A stretch of 64,000 nt of DNA, from contig NC_134034.1 of assembly GCF_964204645.1 (NCBI RefSeq), positions 6,073,414 through 6,137,413 on the forward strand, read 5' to 3'. Under the pieces are notes generated by a model that made no database searches, was not told the origin of the DNA, and saw only the letters and a list, made by a program, of their open reading frames with translations. Source of the stretch: Tubulanus polymorphus (Eukaryota > Nemertea > Palaeonemertea > Tubulaniformes > Tubulanidae). Each line of letters begins with the position of its first letter. Position 1 is the first letter of the stretch. Shown in pieces: positions 36,601 to 51,600 of this stretch. The position numbers and the translations under genes were made by a program.

Positions 36601-39600
36601 AGGTTTTCATGACGCTTCAATGGATTTTCTTGATGTTTGGTTTATACATGTATCTACCCTAGACATATCTGCAGCCCCAAAACTGACCTGATCGGAATCA
36701 AGTTTGCGGACTGGTGGCCATTGCATTGGTGTTCGCTAAAATCAGCACTTAACTCATTTGTAAAAGATTTTTAAGGAGAATTTTGAAAATGCTTCTATCA
36801 ATTATCTTGATCTTTTTATCCTTGACCTTTTCGTACCAAAGAACATCATTTTGGCCTGAAATTACAAGACCTGTAACATCACAAGACCTGTAACTTCCTA
36901 ATGGTTGCTATTTATCATAGACATTTTTGATGGGTATGCTTTGGAAAGGGATCTTTGACATATCAGAAGGGTTTTTCAATCAGTCGATTGTCACGCTGTC
37001 GGTGGTCATCTAAGTATCATCAGTCCTCATTCGTAGATGGGGAAAAGATTTTTGGAGACAATAATGACAGGTTTTAACTTATTGTCTTGATGTTTGATAA
37101 TTGTCTGCAGATTTAGGATCATTTTATATTGGCTAAGATTGAGCTGATCACTCTATATATATGTTCTGATGGTTTTTGAAATGTGCTAGAATTTACCATC
37201 AATTGCTGTTTCCAGAGATATGATAAACCATTGGCATCAAAAATGTTCTTAATGAATAAAAGGGACTCTTTAAATCAATACTTAATTTGCACATTTTGGG
37301 GTAAAATACTCAAGGCAACATCTTGCAGACCCAGTGATAACTATCTGTAGCAAATTCAACAACACCTGTGTGAATGGATACTTACATTTAGTCCATTAAA
37401 AAATTTGAGTAACCTGATCTGGGTAGAACAGTCTAAAGCCGGGTGTAGGTCGACCTTGCGACGCAACGCGATCGTCGCGTTGTGTCACAAGTGGCTGCGC
37501 AAGTCGGTTGCAATGCGGTTGTCAGCGACTGTGTGCGACTAGTTGCTGCCAGTCGCAACAGCACGCAGGTCGGTTGCGTCGCGTCGCAGAAAGTAGAACA
37601 TGTGCGACTCATTGCGACTGGCGTCGCTGGCAGTCGCAAGGTAGCGTAGGTCAGTGAGTCGTTGCGACGCGATCGTCGCTGGTACGTTTTTTAATGTGAG
37701 CATTTTTTTCATTGGTTCTCGGGTTAAGCGACGTATAATCGATGCGATTGAAGACATGACGAACCTCCATCGATGACATGGTCAACTTTGTTTAAATTCG
37801 GCGAAAAACTTTTTTTGGCGGGAAAATTCTTAGCTGTTGCGTATAAAATTTCAATGACCTCAATTGGGGGCATCGTCTCTACGAGTAAATGTGATTGGCT
37901 GTTTTTGGGATACACGGGGGAATTCTGGCGCTACTAAAGTTATTATGGGAAAGCCATTAATGGCGAACGTTTCATTGGACTAGGTGCCGTATATGTGCGA
38001 ATTTTAAATGCTGGTGAGAATTTAATTATTTCACATATCCGCCATAGGTATTGTTTCATTTTCATACCCGGTGATTGTGTTGATTGAGATTGAAGTGAAG
38101 CGAACATTCACTACTTGGAGCGCATGTGTAGTGAAGAGAACGTTCACTACACAAGGTCTCCATGTGCGCGGGAGTGCTAAACATTTGACTGTTGCACACA
38201 CAAACACACGCTCATACAGACTACTATATGGTGATGCTGTAACGCTGCTTGGCGTGTGCATGTTTGGTATGATAACAGGCTGAATAACCGTCGTAGCAGA
38301 AGATGAGTGCTGTGTTTTCTGTTAGATAGAATTTGTAATAATTTGTAATTTCCATATTAAATTGGTAACGAGGCATATTTTGTTTTCACATTCAATTACA
38401 AAATCGTAGCTGCTGACATGTTCTATGATTGTGGTGAGTTTCATGGTCATTGGTTTTTGTATATGGTCACCAGGGGGCGTTGAATATTAAAATTGTTAGA
38501 TTTTTGTGCATTTGAAACCACTTCCCAAGTGGGCATGGTGTCCCTGGACCCCTAGTTTGGAATTGAATCGAGCAGCCTCGGTAGCTCAGTGAGATAAGGG
38601 GTGATGCTGTTGCATCCATTATCAGTGCTGAATGACAAGTGGGTTCGAGTCCTGCTTGCTGCTTACAGTGTGCAGGCAACACTTCAAAGGCCGTCCCATC
38701 GTGAGGTTAAATGAACAATCCAATAGGGTTAAAAACCAAGGTCCGAACGACGTAAACAGACAAAAAGACAAACAAGCAATCATCAGCCTGCCTCAGTGAC
38801 ACCAACGCCGGCATCGCTCTCCGTGCGACGTCTTGATGCGTACGTTTGTCAGGTTGATCTACCTATTATGCAGAGTATTTTGCTTTCAGAAAAATCGTAC
38901 TGTTTTTGTTTTCATTATTCAGCAATAGGGCCTATCAGTTCACGTAAGAAAAACCACTGTCAGTCGAGATTACCCCTTACAGTTGTACGTTGAATATGAA
39001 TTTGTGTAGCCGAAATTGTTGTATTAAATGGGTTTTTGTATACAAATCTTGATTGATATTATCTCTTGGCTGGGACATGATGGAAAACATGAGAATAAAC
39101 TAGTTTTGTCTTTAAAAAAATCGTATTAATGAGGTTTAACAATACAAATAGTGTAGGCTAAATTGTTCTGCAGAAAAATGAAATTCATTAAATACTTCTA
39201 TTCAGATGATTTTAATGTTTGTCGCCACCGCTTGGTGCGCTAGTGTTCGGTCACCTAGGCCGAAGGCGAAATGAGAAGAAAAATCGTCCAAAATCGACAG
39301 TTTGAGTAAATTTTAATGAAATTAACGCGCTATAAACCATAAAGAGCCACCGGGCACTGAAGATTGAAGTATTTTTCTAGTCTACTGTTATATGCCTTTG
39401 ATTCCTGAAAAAATACTTTATATAAGATAAATCAGCAATGCAATAACAAGACAATAATGGCTGTAACTGGCCATAGATGGCAGCACTATATGGTCATTTT
39501 TATCAGATATGTTTGGTAACTACCTTACATTATAATCTTGATATAAAGGAGTTAACGATGTAAGTTAGAACGATAAATGATACCAATCAAACGAGAAAAT

Positions 39601-42600
39601 AACAGAATTATGACTGATGAACTGTAGTTGTTGAGATTCTGTCACGAAGCTGCGGCAAGCGAGTATATGTGTTGCCTAGATTCTCATGTGATTGATTAGA
39701 CTTCTCCGATAAAATCGTCAAAAAGAGCTACGAAACCATTTCAAAATATAGTTTTGATCATTTAAAAAAAAATAAAACACTTCGAACCTCCTACAATTTG
39801 GAGATTGCAAGAGTAGGGGATCTCTGTTTAAATGTAGTTCTAGGATGAATACAAAAGTCACCGACATTTCAATGCATTTTGCCTTTGAGGTAGGTGACCC
39901 AACACTAGCGCCGCTAATGGTGGTGGCTAACATCAAAATCATTTTAATAGAAGTATTCTTAAGTCAGTGGTTCTCCCAATCAACATCGTCATAGAACATT
40001 TGCCGGTAGATGTAATACATAAACCAATTAATTTTTTAGCACAGTATAATCTACCAATGCTTCAAAGCCCATGTGCCTCTTGTTATATATCTATAATTTC
40101 TTTATTTTCAGTGGTCGCACTGAATACCAATCACAAGAGGAAAGCAAACGGCATGCTCGAATCGAGCGCAGCTTCTCCAGGTACAATATGTAAGCTAATT
40201 TATGACTTTCTATCCAAATTACTTTTGCGGGTGTGCACTCAGTAATTTCAGTGATTAATGGACTTAATGCATTCTCATTTAAGATCTCCGAGTAAAAGAT
40301 ATGCGCGACGGACTATAGGTGGCACAACTAGGGATGTGATATGTGGCGAGCGAAACATAATTGATCGTCGGAAAAACTTTCCTAATAGTAATAGTGTGCC
40401 AAACATGCGTCAGTATGTCAGTATGACCACTGCAACCATCGGTGCAAACAATGTTACAAACTCATTAAAAAAGGATAATAACTCACATAAAAACTGGCAT
40501 GAAGATAAAAGTGACGAGTAAGTGATAAATTTTCAACAAACTTGTCATTCAACCCTGGAGAGTTATTTCCTTAGTATGTCCGTTCATTCATTGAGGGAAT
40601 CAGGTTTTTTTTTATACACTTAGATGGATAATCTTGATATTCGGTTTATGCATCTATCTACCCAAAACACATTATGAACTAAAACAAAACGACCTGATCG
40701 GCAACTAAAATGGTCACATGGCTACCTATGTTGTTTGACGCATTCTGTGCATTTCTTAGGTTTCACAGAAAATTTGTAGGTTTGATCGTGATTTTTATCT
40801 GGATGTTTATGTATTCCCTTGGTAGCCATCTTAGTTTCATAAGTCTTAGTTCTAAGTTGGAAAAGATTTTTGCAGGAATTGGCTTATAGTCTTTACGTTA
40901 AATAGTTGTTATCACTCATGTAACATATCTCATGAAGAACCAGGGATCTTTCCTCCTCGGGGAAGTAAAATATCTAATTATAGGCCTATTCAATTTCTCT
41001 ATGCATTGGCTCGGCTTTGATATTGGAAGTTTCAGCTTGTCAAGCATTTCACTAAGTGTGTGTGGAATCCTTGGACCCCTAGTTTAAAATTCCTATCACA
41101 ATAAAGCAATCGAACTGTCTCTAAACCAAAGAATGTTCGGGAATACTATCGAATGAAGCCACATTTGAGTCAGGAAAGCCATTTAACTCATTTGGATTTA
41201 TTTTGCAGTGAAGGTGGATTTCTATCGCGAAAGAATTCGAAGCGACGGGATATTTTCGGTACATTAACGAGTCGATCTACATGTGTTGATGAGGATGCTA
41301 CCAGTTGTCCTGAACAATTATATCAACTTCCACTTTACAACGACCAAACTCTGGTAAGCATTCATTGCTTTTAGTACATTGTACATGTATAAGAAAACAA
41401 GATTATGTGCAACGAGTGGACTTTTAGTTTCAGCTTTTGCTGTAGTTGATTGGAATGATATGCAAAATGACTGAAACCTCATAATCAAATACACATATTT
41501 GAATATTTTGGAGCCATTAAGTGTTTGCATCAACCCTTCATGCTCATAGAAGAACAAACATTTTGACATCATCAAGAAATAATGGCTTTTCCTTTCGCAT
41601 AAATCACAAATTCACAAGATTTACAGACATTTATTTCTAGACAATGGGTACGATCATATTTGAAAATTTTGCTTGGGTCAAAGTGACCTGGACCAGGCCT
41701 GGATCAATTTTTGCCTGTACTCATTCCTTACTAAAATATTCTCCAGTGATGCTGCGCCTATTGGCCAAAAAAAATTTTCAACTCAACCCTACTAGGAGAT
41801 AGAATAATGAAGAATGAATTCCGATTGTGTCAGCTTGTGAGAATATAATGAAATATTTGCCGTCGTTATTGTTTCGTTTGAATAGTTTCTTGGTGTATGC
41901 CTTCACGTGTGGTTGTGCTAATGGATAGACTGTTACACACATGCACACAGTATACAACGTGGTACATGGTACATGGTCACCGGTGACTCTCATTCTCATG
42001 GAGAATTTTCATAATACCCATGCGCCATCTATCCCAAAACCTTCTAAGTAGCTACTTGGTACAAACAGTCATTTTGAAATATATTTAGTGGATCAATATT
42101 GATTAATATGTTTCTCTTATTGCACGGACTGCCTTGCTACACTAAAACAGCCATAATTTTTTTATCCATGGAAATTTTACCATCAAATTCTCAGATAATC
42201 ATCAGAACATACTACACAGGCTTTGTTTTGCAGTTGGTAGGATATCCGAATTCTGAAAAAAACTATGAAAAATTATGCTAATTAGGTCATGTGATGCTCA
42301 TGATTAGTATAAAAAATAAACTATGTTTTAAACTAAAATGCTTGCCCACTATGTTGCCCTCTGTGGGTATAGTACCCCTATCAGAACCCTTAAGGTATCT
42401 ATATACCAGGGGTTTTAGTAAAATCACCAAAATTTCTATTTCTGGCTCAGTACGTCGTAAGGTATATGGCCACAACTAAAAGGTTTATATAAACAGTCAA
42501 CAACAGATGTTCGTATCAATATCTGTTGAATGGAAAAAATTCGCCGAATAAATTCCATTCTATTGATTTAAAGCAAATCCAATTGTTTACAAATGATCTG

Positions 42601-45600
42601 GTATCGTCTTAAGAACAGCGGTAGTGAATAACTGACTGCTGATTGCCAATTCATTTGTCGCATAATCTTAAAAGCACTCAGATTGACCACAACTCAATTA
42701 TCACCGAGTCTAAGAGTCTTGTGACACAATACTTGTTGCTGATTGGCTACAAAGATCTGAAGGCATCGTAGAAAATGGAACTTACCAACGGACTTTTGCT
42801 TTAGCAAAGTCCATTTTGTTATCACATATGAAACTTTCTTCCTTTGGTACAAAATAACTTCCAAACGAGGCTTAATTTCTCTTCTCTTTTAAACCATTCA
42901 ATGCAGTAATAAAATCTCTAACCCTATTAAATTTCATCGGAATCCATTGCTTATTTATCAATTCAGTTATTTACTTGTTGTTGGAACTACATTTTGTTTC
43001 GGAAGAACACATGCCTTGTAACTATATTTATGCTTCACACACGTGTTACATATACTCGCCGCTATGTGGTTTATTGATCTCTCCATGAATATGAAAAGCT
43101 CGTCTTGTGTGTGACCTAGTTAAAGTTTTCTTGGAAACTGCAAATGATTCAACTGCCAGGGTTCGTGCCGGGTGACCATGAAAAGCAGTGAATTATGTAG
43201 AAGGACAGTGAAATTGGGAAAGGGGAAGTGAATCTTGGAAATTGTTCAACTTCTGAAATAGATTGTTTAACAAACTTCACACAGTGTATGAAATAAATGA
43301 AATCGTCACACCATGAACATGGAGAGTGTCTATTTGTGTCAGTAGGGAAAACCCACTTCCATGTATATATTTTATGATGAATCATGCAGTTGTGTATGAT
43401 TACAACATGTATAGTGTTCACGGTGATCGTGTCAATGGACAGATTTTCATAAACACTTCTTGATTCAATCAAGGGAGGGGGCATCTTAGGCTTTTTTGAT
43501 TACTTGGAGCACGGATTCTCTGAAATTCTGCCAAAAACTTCATGCCGAAGATAGGTATGCATTTCCATTCATGATTCAGAAAAAGAAATTTTTTCTCTTG
43601 ATATTTTCCATCCTTATTTTCGATCTAACTATCTGTACAAAGTCAGTTTTCTCTCATCATTTGAATTCAATCCAATAGAGTTTTCACCCTCTTTCATTTC
43701 TTCTGCTTAATCTCTAGACTACCAATGTTTAATTTTGATGCTGATTAAACATACACTCATGTAAATTTAGGTAAGTCCATATTAAGAATTTTGTTTCCTT
43801 CTCTATTCTTACGATTCGGCTTATGACTGGTCTACAATTAATCCGTCGCAGTCGTTAGTAAACGCTTGTCGAAAAGGTTCCCCATTGAAAAATCGCAGAC
43901 TCGCCTCCTTCCAATCCGACGATCTGATCGGATCATAAGGTGACCTCAACTTAGCTTGAGATTTTTCAAAATGGCGTTAATATGCATGGCCAACAAACTG
44001 AAACAAGAAAACAAACTCTGAAGTTTATGGATGCCTTGAAAAATAACACATCTATTGCTTAATATTGTCGACAATAAATATGATATGATATAAAAATCAT
44101 AGGAATCATTAAAGTTATTTTGGATGCAACCAGTCTAGTCCCGATATATTGATGACGTAGTGCACATCCTCTCAAAAATAACGTATTAATTAAGCCTACC
44201 CTTTCCTTAACTTGACTTCCCTCTCCTCGAGCCAATTTTCCTGGTCCCAGTTTTCGAATAAGGTGAGGTTTACTGTAGAGCAGAACAAATTTAATGACCA
44301 ATTTAAATTTGTTTTCACCTACAGAAAACTGACCATTTCTTTGTCAAATACTTGTCAATTTTAAACAAATTTTGTCTTAGACCATATGGACCTCGGGGTC
44401 CTCTGGTTTTGTAGATATTTATTTAATCGTCAGTAAATTCAGGTGCTCATGCGATCAGTGTAGGCCCTAAATATTTCATCAAACTTAGAATATACAATTA
44501 TTACACAAAGATTTCTTTCATGCAAAATGTAAGAACTAATTTCTGTGAACCAATACTCCATCAATGTTAATACGCACTTATTTAATGTAATCGTCGAGCT
44601 AACCCCCATTGTAACTTGATAAAGTCGTCTCTCACGCTGAGATTAGAATTTATGTCGAATTACATGTCCTCAATGGTGCATCTTGAGTTATGAAGTATTA
44701 GGTATCATATTGTTTGAATTAAATCTTGAAACAACAGGTCAGCGAAATGGGATTCAATTTTATTTCTTCAGCAGAAAAATCAAATTTTATTGAATTTTTT
44801 TTGGCATGAATCATAGATACGTAGTAACTAAAGCAAAAACAAATAGACCATAAGTCTGTGATCCTGCCTGTTAATAATGCACATTTTAGTAGATATAGCC
44901 ATTAATCGAGATTAATGCAGTACCAAAGCATAATCTACCAATGCTTTAGGACCTTTAGTTTCAGCCTATGTTCACCTGAGGGCAGCAACTTCTTGTGTTC
45001 TTATGATAATCTGATTATATGTGTATGTCACATAAATAAATAAAAGTAAATAGAATAAATAAATAAATATTGAATGCCTGATTAACCATATTTCCATTTA
45101 TATAAGGACCTATGAATATTTTGCCAAAAATGATTTCGGGGTGGGCACTCACTTGAAATGAGGGAAAATCAGGGAATTTCCTCTTCTAAGAAAAAAGTCG
45201 GGGTATAATCGGGGAATATTGTAAAAAAGCTGAAAATTAGGGAAAAGTCAGGGAAATTTGTTGAGATTGCTAGATCACACATGAAATCAAACAGGTTTCG
45301 TCTATGTCTTACGACTGTTTTAATTGATTGGATTCTTAGCAGATTAAGTCAGGGAAAACAACGTGCTTGTCAGGGAATAGTAAAAAAAAAAGAAGTCAAA
45401 TAAAAGTGACCACCCTGGATTTGTCTATGGAGATGCTGAATTGGAAACTTAATAAGAAAGTTTAAGGAATTGCTCATAGTCCTTGATAATTCATAATGGG
45501 AAATTTTTCACGTATTCTTTCTATTTCTATTTGAAACCTCAATCATTATGAATAAAACTTTTATAACTGAAGGGGGTCTCATATTGCCAAAAAATTTAGG

Positions 45601-48600
45601 TGGAATTTTGTATGTAGTAATACAGTCCAAGTTGTCAATGTAAAACGTGGCATGCTGGTGCCCTGGCTTGTAATCATAAGACAAGTTACGTATGTCTAAC
45701 TAAGCTACTAACGTAGAAGTTTGTGTTATCATTGCTGGATAGTGGTATTTTAAGTTTGGTATACACCACCGCTCAGCCACTGGTGCACCATATACTCTAC
45801 ACTACATACATACATACGTACATATGATTGATAGTAGGCCTATACCTTCTCGGAGATATGTAGGTTTTTGTATTTAAAGGATATTAAAATGACGGGTACT
45901 CGATGAAAGAGTCTATTCAAACTTTTCGTCTAATGTATAAATGTTGTTGGGTGGTAAGTAATTGAAATATCTTGTTGATCAACATGAGACTTATTATTTC
46001 TATTTAGGGTTGTAGTTCATCTTTAGGTTCCATGGAAACATGTTACATGCTTATTACACTAAACACCAAAATGAATTATCTCAAGAAATATAGGACTTAA
46101 ATTCATTGATTTAGAGTAGAAGAAATACATTCAGACTAAGCAGAAACAGTGAATGAGATTGATTTATTTACTTTGTTGTGGTATCTGTTATACAGAATGT
46201 AATTAAAGTGATTTTCACTTGAGAAACATTTAAAATGAATGAACTGTGAACAAGTCTTCTCAGTGACATAGGGAAAACAAGATATACAAGGTCGCAAAAT
46301 CGCATTCTAGAGTGTATGAATATTATGAATGTGATGTGATCGTTGTGCGTAGAAACTGGGTACTCCCCCTACTGAAGACATCCTGCGTCTGTGGAGGCCA
46401 CAAAAAACTGAATTATATAGGTACCAAGCAAAACAGTTGTTTAGAAAAATATGAATATCCCCAATCGGGAGGCAAAACTTTGATCTGCGGTGTGTCACTG
46501 CATGAACTGAGCTATAGCGACTTAATACATACAGAAATGCTGAGATGTTCTTATCCACTATTGCCGCAGATGCCTGATAAACCCTTACTATCAGGCTATA
46601 AACATCTTTAATTTGGATGCACTGAAAAATCCACCATTGTGGTTAATCATAGCATGTTGTTTACTATGGCCTGTTGTTGTTATGTATAGATTGCAGCACT
46701 TTATTCGGTCCTGCAATAATAGGACAGGGCAATAGACTATGATTTGGAAAGATCAACTTCATGAAGATTTATTGCTTCCAAATGTGAGAAAAAATTAAAT
46801 TGAAATAATTCAATTATGTTAATTATTCAATTCAAGTCAAATTCTTGGAATTCATGGCTATAATTTTACTGTGTTGTATCAAATATGCTTAATTTGTCCG
46901 TGCTGAATAGCCCACCGCTATGATGGATCGTGGCCTGATCTCGCCATCATGGATAAATGGCTGCATCGGTTTTATTCCGCAATCATACGTTGGAGCTTCG
47001 GACTACGATTTGGACAAATCAATTCACCAAGGTTCATTGCTTTATGTTTGAATAGAAAAGATATTTATTTACTGCCGGTTATTCCCTGACACATTTGTGT
47101 CTAATAATGTTAATAATGTGATATCCTAATCATTTCATTTGCTTGAGTTTTTATCTATTCAGGTATTAACCTTTGTATATTAAGTTATTGGTTATTCATG
47201 AAAAACTAAAGAGATCAATTCAACTAGGTTCCTACTACCTACAAAGGGGAATTTCTCAGGATTTCACTGACACAGTAAACATAGTTTTACTTCCCTGAAA
47301 CTTCATTATTAAATGCCAAGTGAAATACTTAGTAAACCATTTTCTGCTAGATTTATAGCCATCGTTTAGTACATAATTTGTGATACAATGTCTGCATGTG
47401 AAGTAAACTGTATTAATGGATTTCAGAGAAGATTCATTAGACTTTCATTTTGCATTTGTCATCAATTGAGGTTATGATATGATAGCTAGCTGCAAATGTG
47501 TCTGGTAACTGCTCTTCGCGTATTCTAGGGCTGTCATTCGATTTAGTTGTCTGTTTAGAGACAGGTAGGCATAAAAAATCTACAATTATCTGTTTAGAGG
47601 TGAATGAAAACGAAGTCATATCTCAGTATTAATCTTTTGTTCTTAAATGGTTTATAATTTCATTTGTCCTATATGAATATGCACTTTATTCTGTGATATC
47701 GATATGGGGTATAGCCCCACAACTCAGGTATAATCTGTCGATTTCGACTCAGGCTTGCCTGACTGTACGAACATAGGCCTACAGTGAATCATTTGTTCAA
47801 CCATGTTAATGTCAAAATAACATTTTGTGATGAATATCATTCTTCTCAAACTCAGTACCAGGTAGCCATAGATAAATAGTTTATAAAACATTGCAATTTT
47901 TGATAGTTTTTGCCATTAGACAATTTGTACTATGTAATCATTGCCTGTTTGTCCGTTAATCAGTTCCAAAGTTGCCCATGACATTTTCTATTATTGTGAT
48001 TAGTTTCAAGGTAATTGGTAAATATGTTCAACGTAGGGCACTGAATATTGAAACTGCCAGATTGTCAAACGTTTGACCAATTTGGCATGGTAGCCCTGTA
48101 CCCCTAATTCTCTCAAGTTAAACTATAGCCTGGGTACCATTATAAAATAAATCTTGAATTTTAGTGATGAAAGCATGTGTTAAAACCAAATACGAATTTG
48201 TTTCCTAACGTTGTAAAATATACATGCCTTGGCTCCTTTCAAAAACAATAGAATTATGAAATGTGGTTGTTGAAAAATACATTCATACATAGAATATCTC
48301 ATTTTTGAACAAATCTATGTACGTAGTACTTTGGTAGCGCAAGTATACAATTTGCACGTTTGCTAATACTTAACAACTTCTGTAATAAACAGTGTACTGA
48401 TGTTTCATCGTAATTCAACACATCAGTTCCATGTTGAACTGATAGATGGTACCACTGAATTATATACCCTACACTATCAACGTGCTTTCCAGAGTCCTAC
48501 TATTAAACATGCATCTGACTGGGTTATGGATGTTCATAAGTCCTGAAAAATATATTTATGTAATAATCAACTGCTGTCTCTATTGAGAATATGATATTAG

Positions 48601-51600
48601 GTACAAAATATTTGCATTTTGCTATACCCCTGCAGTAAAAACTTATGGTCACCTCAGGGGCTCAATTCATAAAAAAGCAAAAATATATTGTTTCATATTT
48701 TTCAGCATTTATGCCACCATGCAATAATATCTTAACTGTATTCTACTGTGTTAATTTTGTCATACGTCTGTCCATTGAATGAAGTGCCACTACATAGTAG
48801 GCCTACGCTCAGAATATGATGGGCAATTTTTTTCCTGGCCTCATTTTCAAGAAGCACATAACCTTACGACTCAACATTGCCGCTCTCTGTGGTTCTGCTT
48901 TTCGATTTCTAAAATCAAGAAATGAGACAATTTTTTTCTCACTCATAGTTTATGATGGCAAAAATGTATAAATTGGCGTTGCAGTATGCAAATGTATATA
49001 TTGGTTTTGAAATATATGGCAAGCATCATAGGCGCAAACTGAAGCAAAAGATAGATCTTCACTAAGAAACTAAGGCGTCTCCACCACCCCTTTTAGTGGA
49101 TGATCATATGTTCTATCGGTATAGATACTTTGAAACTCATTAATTGTTTGGGTTTACTTCAAGTTTTTTCAATTCTTGGCTATAATGCATAAATAGGTTG
49201 ACATAGCTCGAGGTGTATTATACACAGACATTTCACCTCACCTGTGTTGGCATAAATCGTCCTTGAGAGATTCTAGTTTTCTTCCAATTCAACACCCTTC
49301 TAGAGTTGGTGGGACCAAACCATGATTATTGCATCATGTATTTCATATCCATGGCTATGTACATAGATTGCCTTGTGAACTGCCATTGATATGGCTCCCA
49401 TGTCTTTTTGATATTTAAAGGGGAACTGCAAACATGTTTGAATGGAGGATTAAATTGCACATATGTTCTCATAAAAAATGTTGTCACACACAACACACGA
49501 CTCAGTTATGCATTACTTGTAGTAGCACATGGTGCATTCATTATGCATTGTCTAGAGTTACGTACCATCAATAATACTTCCATAGTATACCACCATAACG
49601 GGTGAAACAATCCATAATCGGATGAAGGCTACAGGCAAAATAAGTTTTGTAGTGATATACTTTTCAGTGAAGATTTTGACAGTATAGCAGGATGGAAAGA
49701 GTAGCATTATGTTTATTCCAAATTTAATGCAACTTTAATCTTTGTCAATATCATAATCAGACTGCTACATATTTGCAATGAAATTATTGAAACTGACAGA
49801 ACATGACAGGGTCTATTATCTTAGTTAATACAACATCACAGGGTATGAAATGCACTCTGTAAAAAAGCTACTTGAACTGGAGCCTGTGTGTATGATAACA
49901 CTGGTCAGTAGTATGTACTGAGAACCACTTACTGCTCAGTGTCATTCAGTCAAAAATCGTGTTTTGTCTGTCTATGCAGAAAAATCATTGAACAACCGAA
50001 TTAGTGACACAAGCATACACATTATAATTACACTTGAATGTCGCAGGTCTATTGACCTCCTAGACGTGACACATTAGTCTGGCAGTGATAGCGTGTGTGT
50101 TGTAGTACTGCTATTATTTTGCAGGTCTCTTGGTGACTATGCACTGTATGTTCGTACGAATAGTGTTCAAGGAATGTGCATTTGATCATTCAAGAAATTG
50201 TAAAAACAGGCTTAGGACCTACTGGAATATTTTCTTGCGAGTACTTAGGATTTCATACACCTTGATTACTTTCTTGAAGCTGTTACATGGTGTGGATTAC
50301 TTAAAACTGAGTACAGTGATTGGTTAAATGTTGTGACAGCTTTTGATAGCTGCTGAACATTCAGCATATACTTAGATGATTGCAGCAACTGAAATTCAAA
50401 CGATTTGATATAACATATGCTAGCATGGATGAAAAAGTTTCTTTCCGTCTAATACGCTTGAGTGAGCTTTATATTTATGGACTGCGCATACTCGTACAAC
50501 ATCTAAACAAGTCTATAATGTTTTTATGCTCTTGGACTGCTCAGTGTGATATCAATTTTAGCTAGATATAAAAATGTTTTTCCTTGTTGCAATTTTAAGT
50601 ACTATTATGTAGCCTGTATTTCAATTGCATATGCAGTGTAGAAATACCATTGACACAGATTTCTGTACACAATGTTAGGGGTTTAGAAACAGGATCATTT
50701 GCTTAATAGTAAATGATTGAAATACTTGATATTGAATTTGAATTCTTCTGAGAAAATTCATTTGTTTACATGACACATATGACATAGTTTTCTGTAAATT
50801 ATTTCTTCACTATTTTAGCAAATTGCTGGGGCAATATGAAACCCAATCAATGGCTTGTAAAATAACTCAACATAGATTTTTAATCATACTTCCTTTGTAT
50901 AAGGTTAGGCCTACATGAAAGGTAGTGCAATACCTCATTAAATCATAGTGCAGGCGAGTAGAATTAGAAGCGTACAGCAAGCATTCTTCCTCACTACCTG
51001 AGAATATAGTTTCATTTTTCATCAAGTGACCTATCGGAATGCACCATTCAAATTATCATATTTGGTGATTATTCTTAACAGAAGATGGATTTACCCAAAT
51101 TTAAACCGCAAAGCAATACTGGCCAATTTGAGAATGCTGTATGGCAAATGGTGCTTGGGCAGTGTAGAACTAAATCACAGCCTTTTGTATCAACTGCAGC
51201 AAATGAATGGACTACAACATTTTCACAGGCTGTGACCAGTACTGCACAAGAAATGGTACAAACTCCGGGTAAAATTTCTAACACTAGCACTACTAGTGGT
51301 AAGAGATATAATCGAGATCCAAAAATGGGCATTGTTTTGCAAGGACAACAATCTCAGACATATTCTCAAAGTGCTGATTTAATATCAACATCCAGGTCAA
51401 ACACATCTATGAAAACCGGTGATAATGTTATGAAAAAACTCTCACCAGCAAATCGAAGAACGCGTACATCATCAAGTTTTAGTTATGGAAGTTTTGCGAG
51501 TGGCCTTTCATCTTCAGTGGCCATCAAAGCAGCTGCTCCATCTGGAACTTCATCATGTGACCGCATTTTTGATAACCACTGCTCGGAAGTTCCACCACGA

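Larger units (their letters stand above)
36435..40111 (+). other. Intron 10
   Basis: 3.7 kb. It carries repeat remnants (36510-37210, with a TTGATGTTTGGTTTATACAT-type start also seen near 22530 and 40630), a GC-rich patch (37436-37680), repeat B copy 2, a 150-bp-type repeat, a SINE (38573-38795) and a long-TIR MITE (39191-39957). No exon was seen. Confidence 0.7.
41354..51081 (+). other. Intron 13
   Basis: 9.7 kb. It holds the second palindrome-headed repeat (42790-43795), a candidate TIR element (45137-45418), repeat C copy 3 (44865-44955), an inverted copy of the 5668 block (44125-44180), an AAAT-rich tract (45031-45067) and a 150-bp-type repeat (47940-48105). The rest, about 48110-51080, shows nothing I can name. 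No exon was confirmed. Confidence 0.65.

Noticed and set aside
38573-38665. Functional tRNA gene
   Set aside because: A and B boxes are too far apart, no acceptor stem closes, and a SINE body follows.
41318-41575. 85-residue ORF on the - strand over exon 13
   Set aside because: Antisense shadow with no recognised similarity.
46312-46611. 99-residue ORF after a TAG that could be an acceptor
   Set aside because: No family resemblance, an open frame on the opposite strand as well, and no matching donor in a phase that joins exons 13 and 14. Left as chance.
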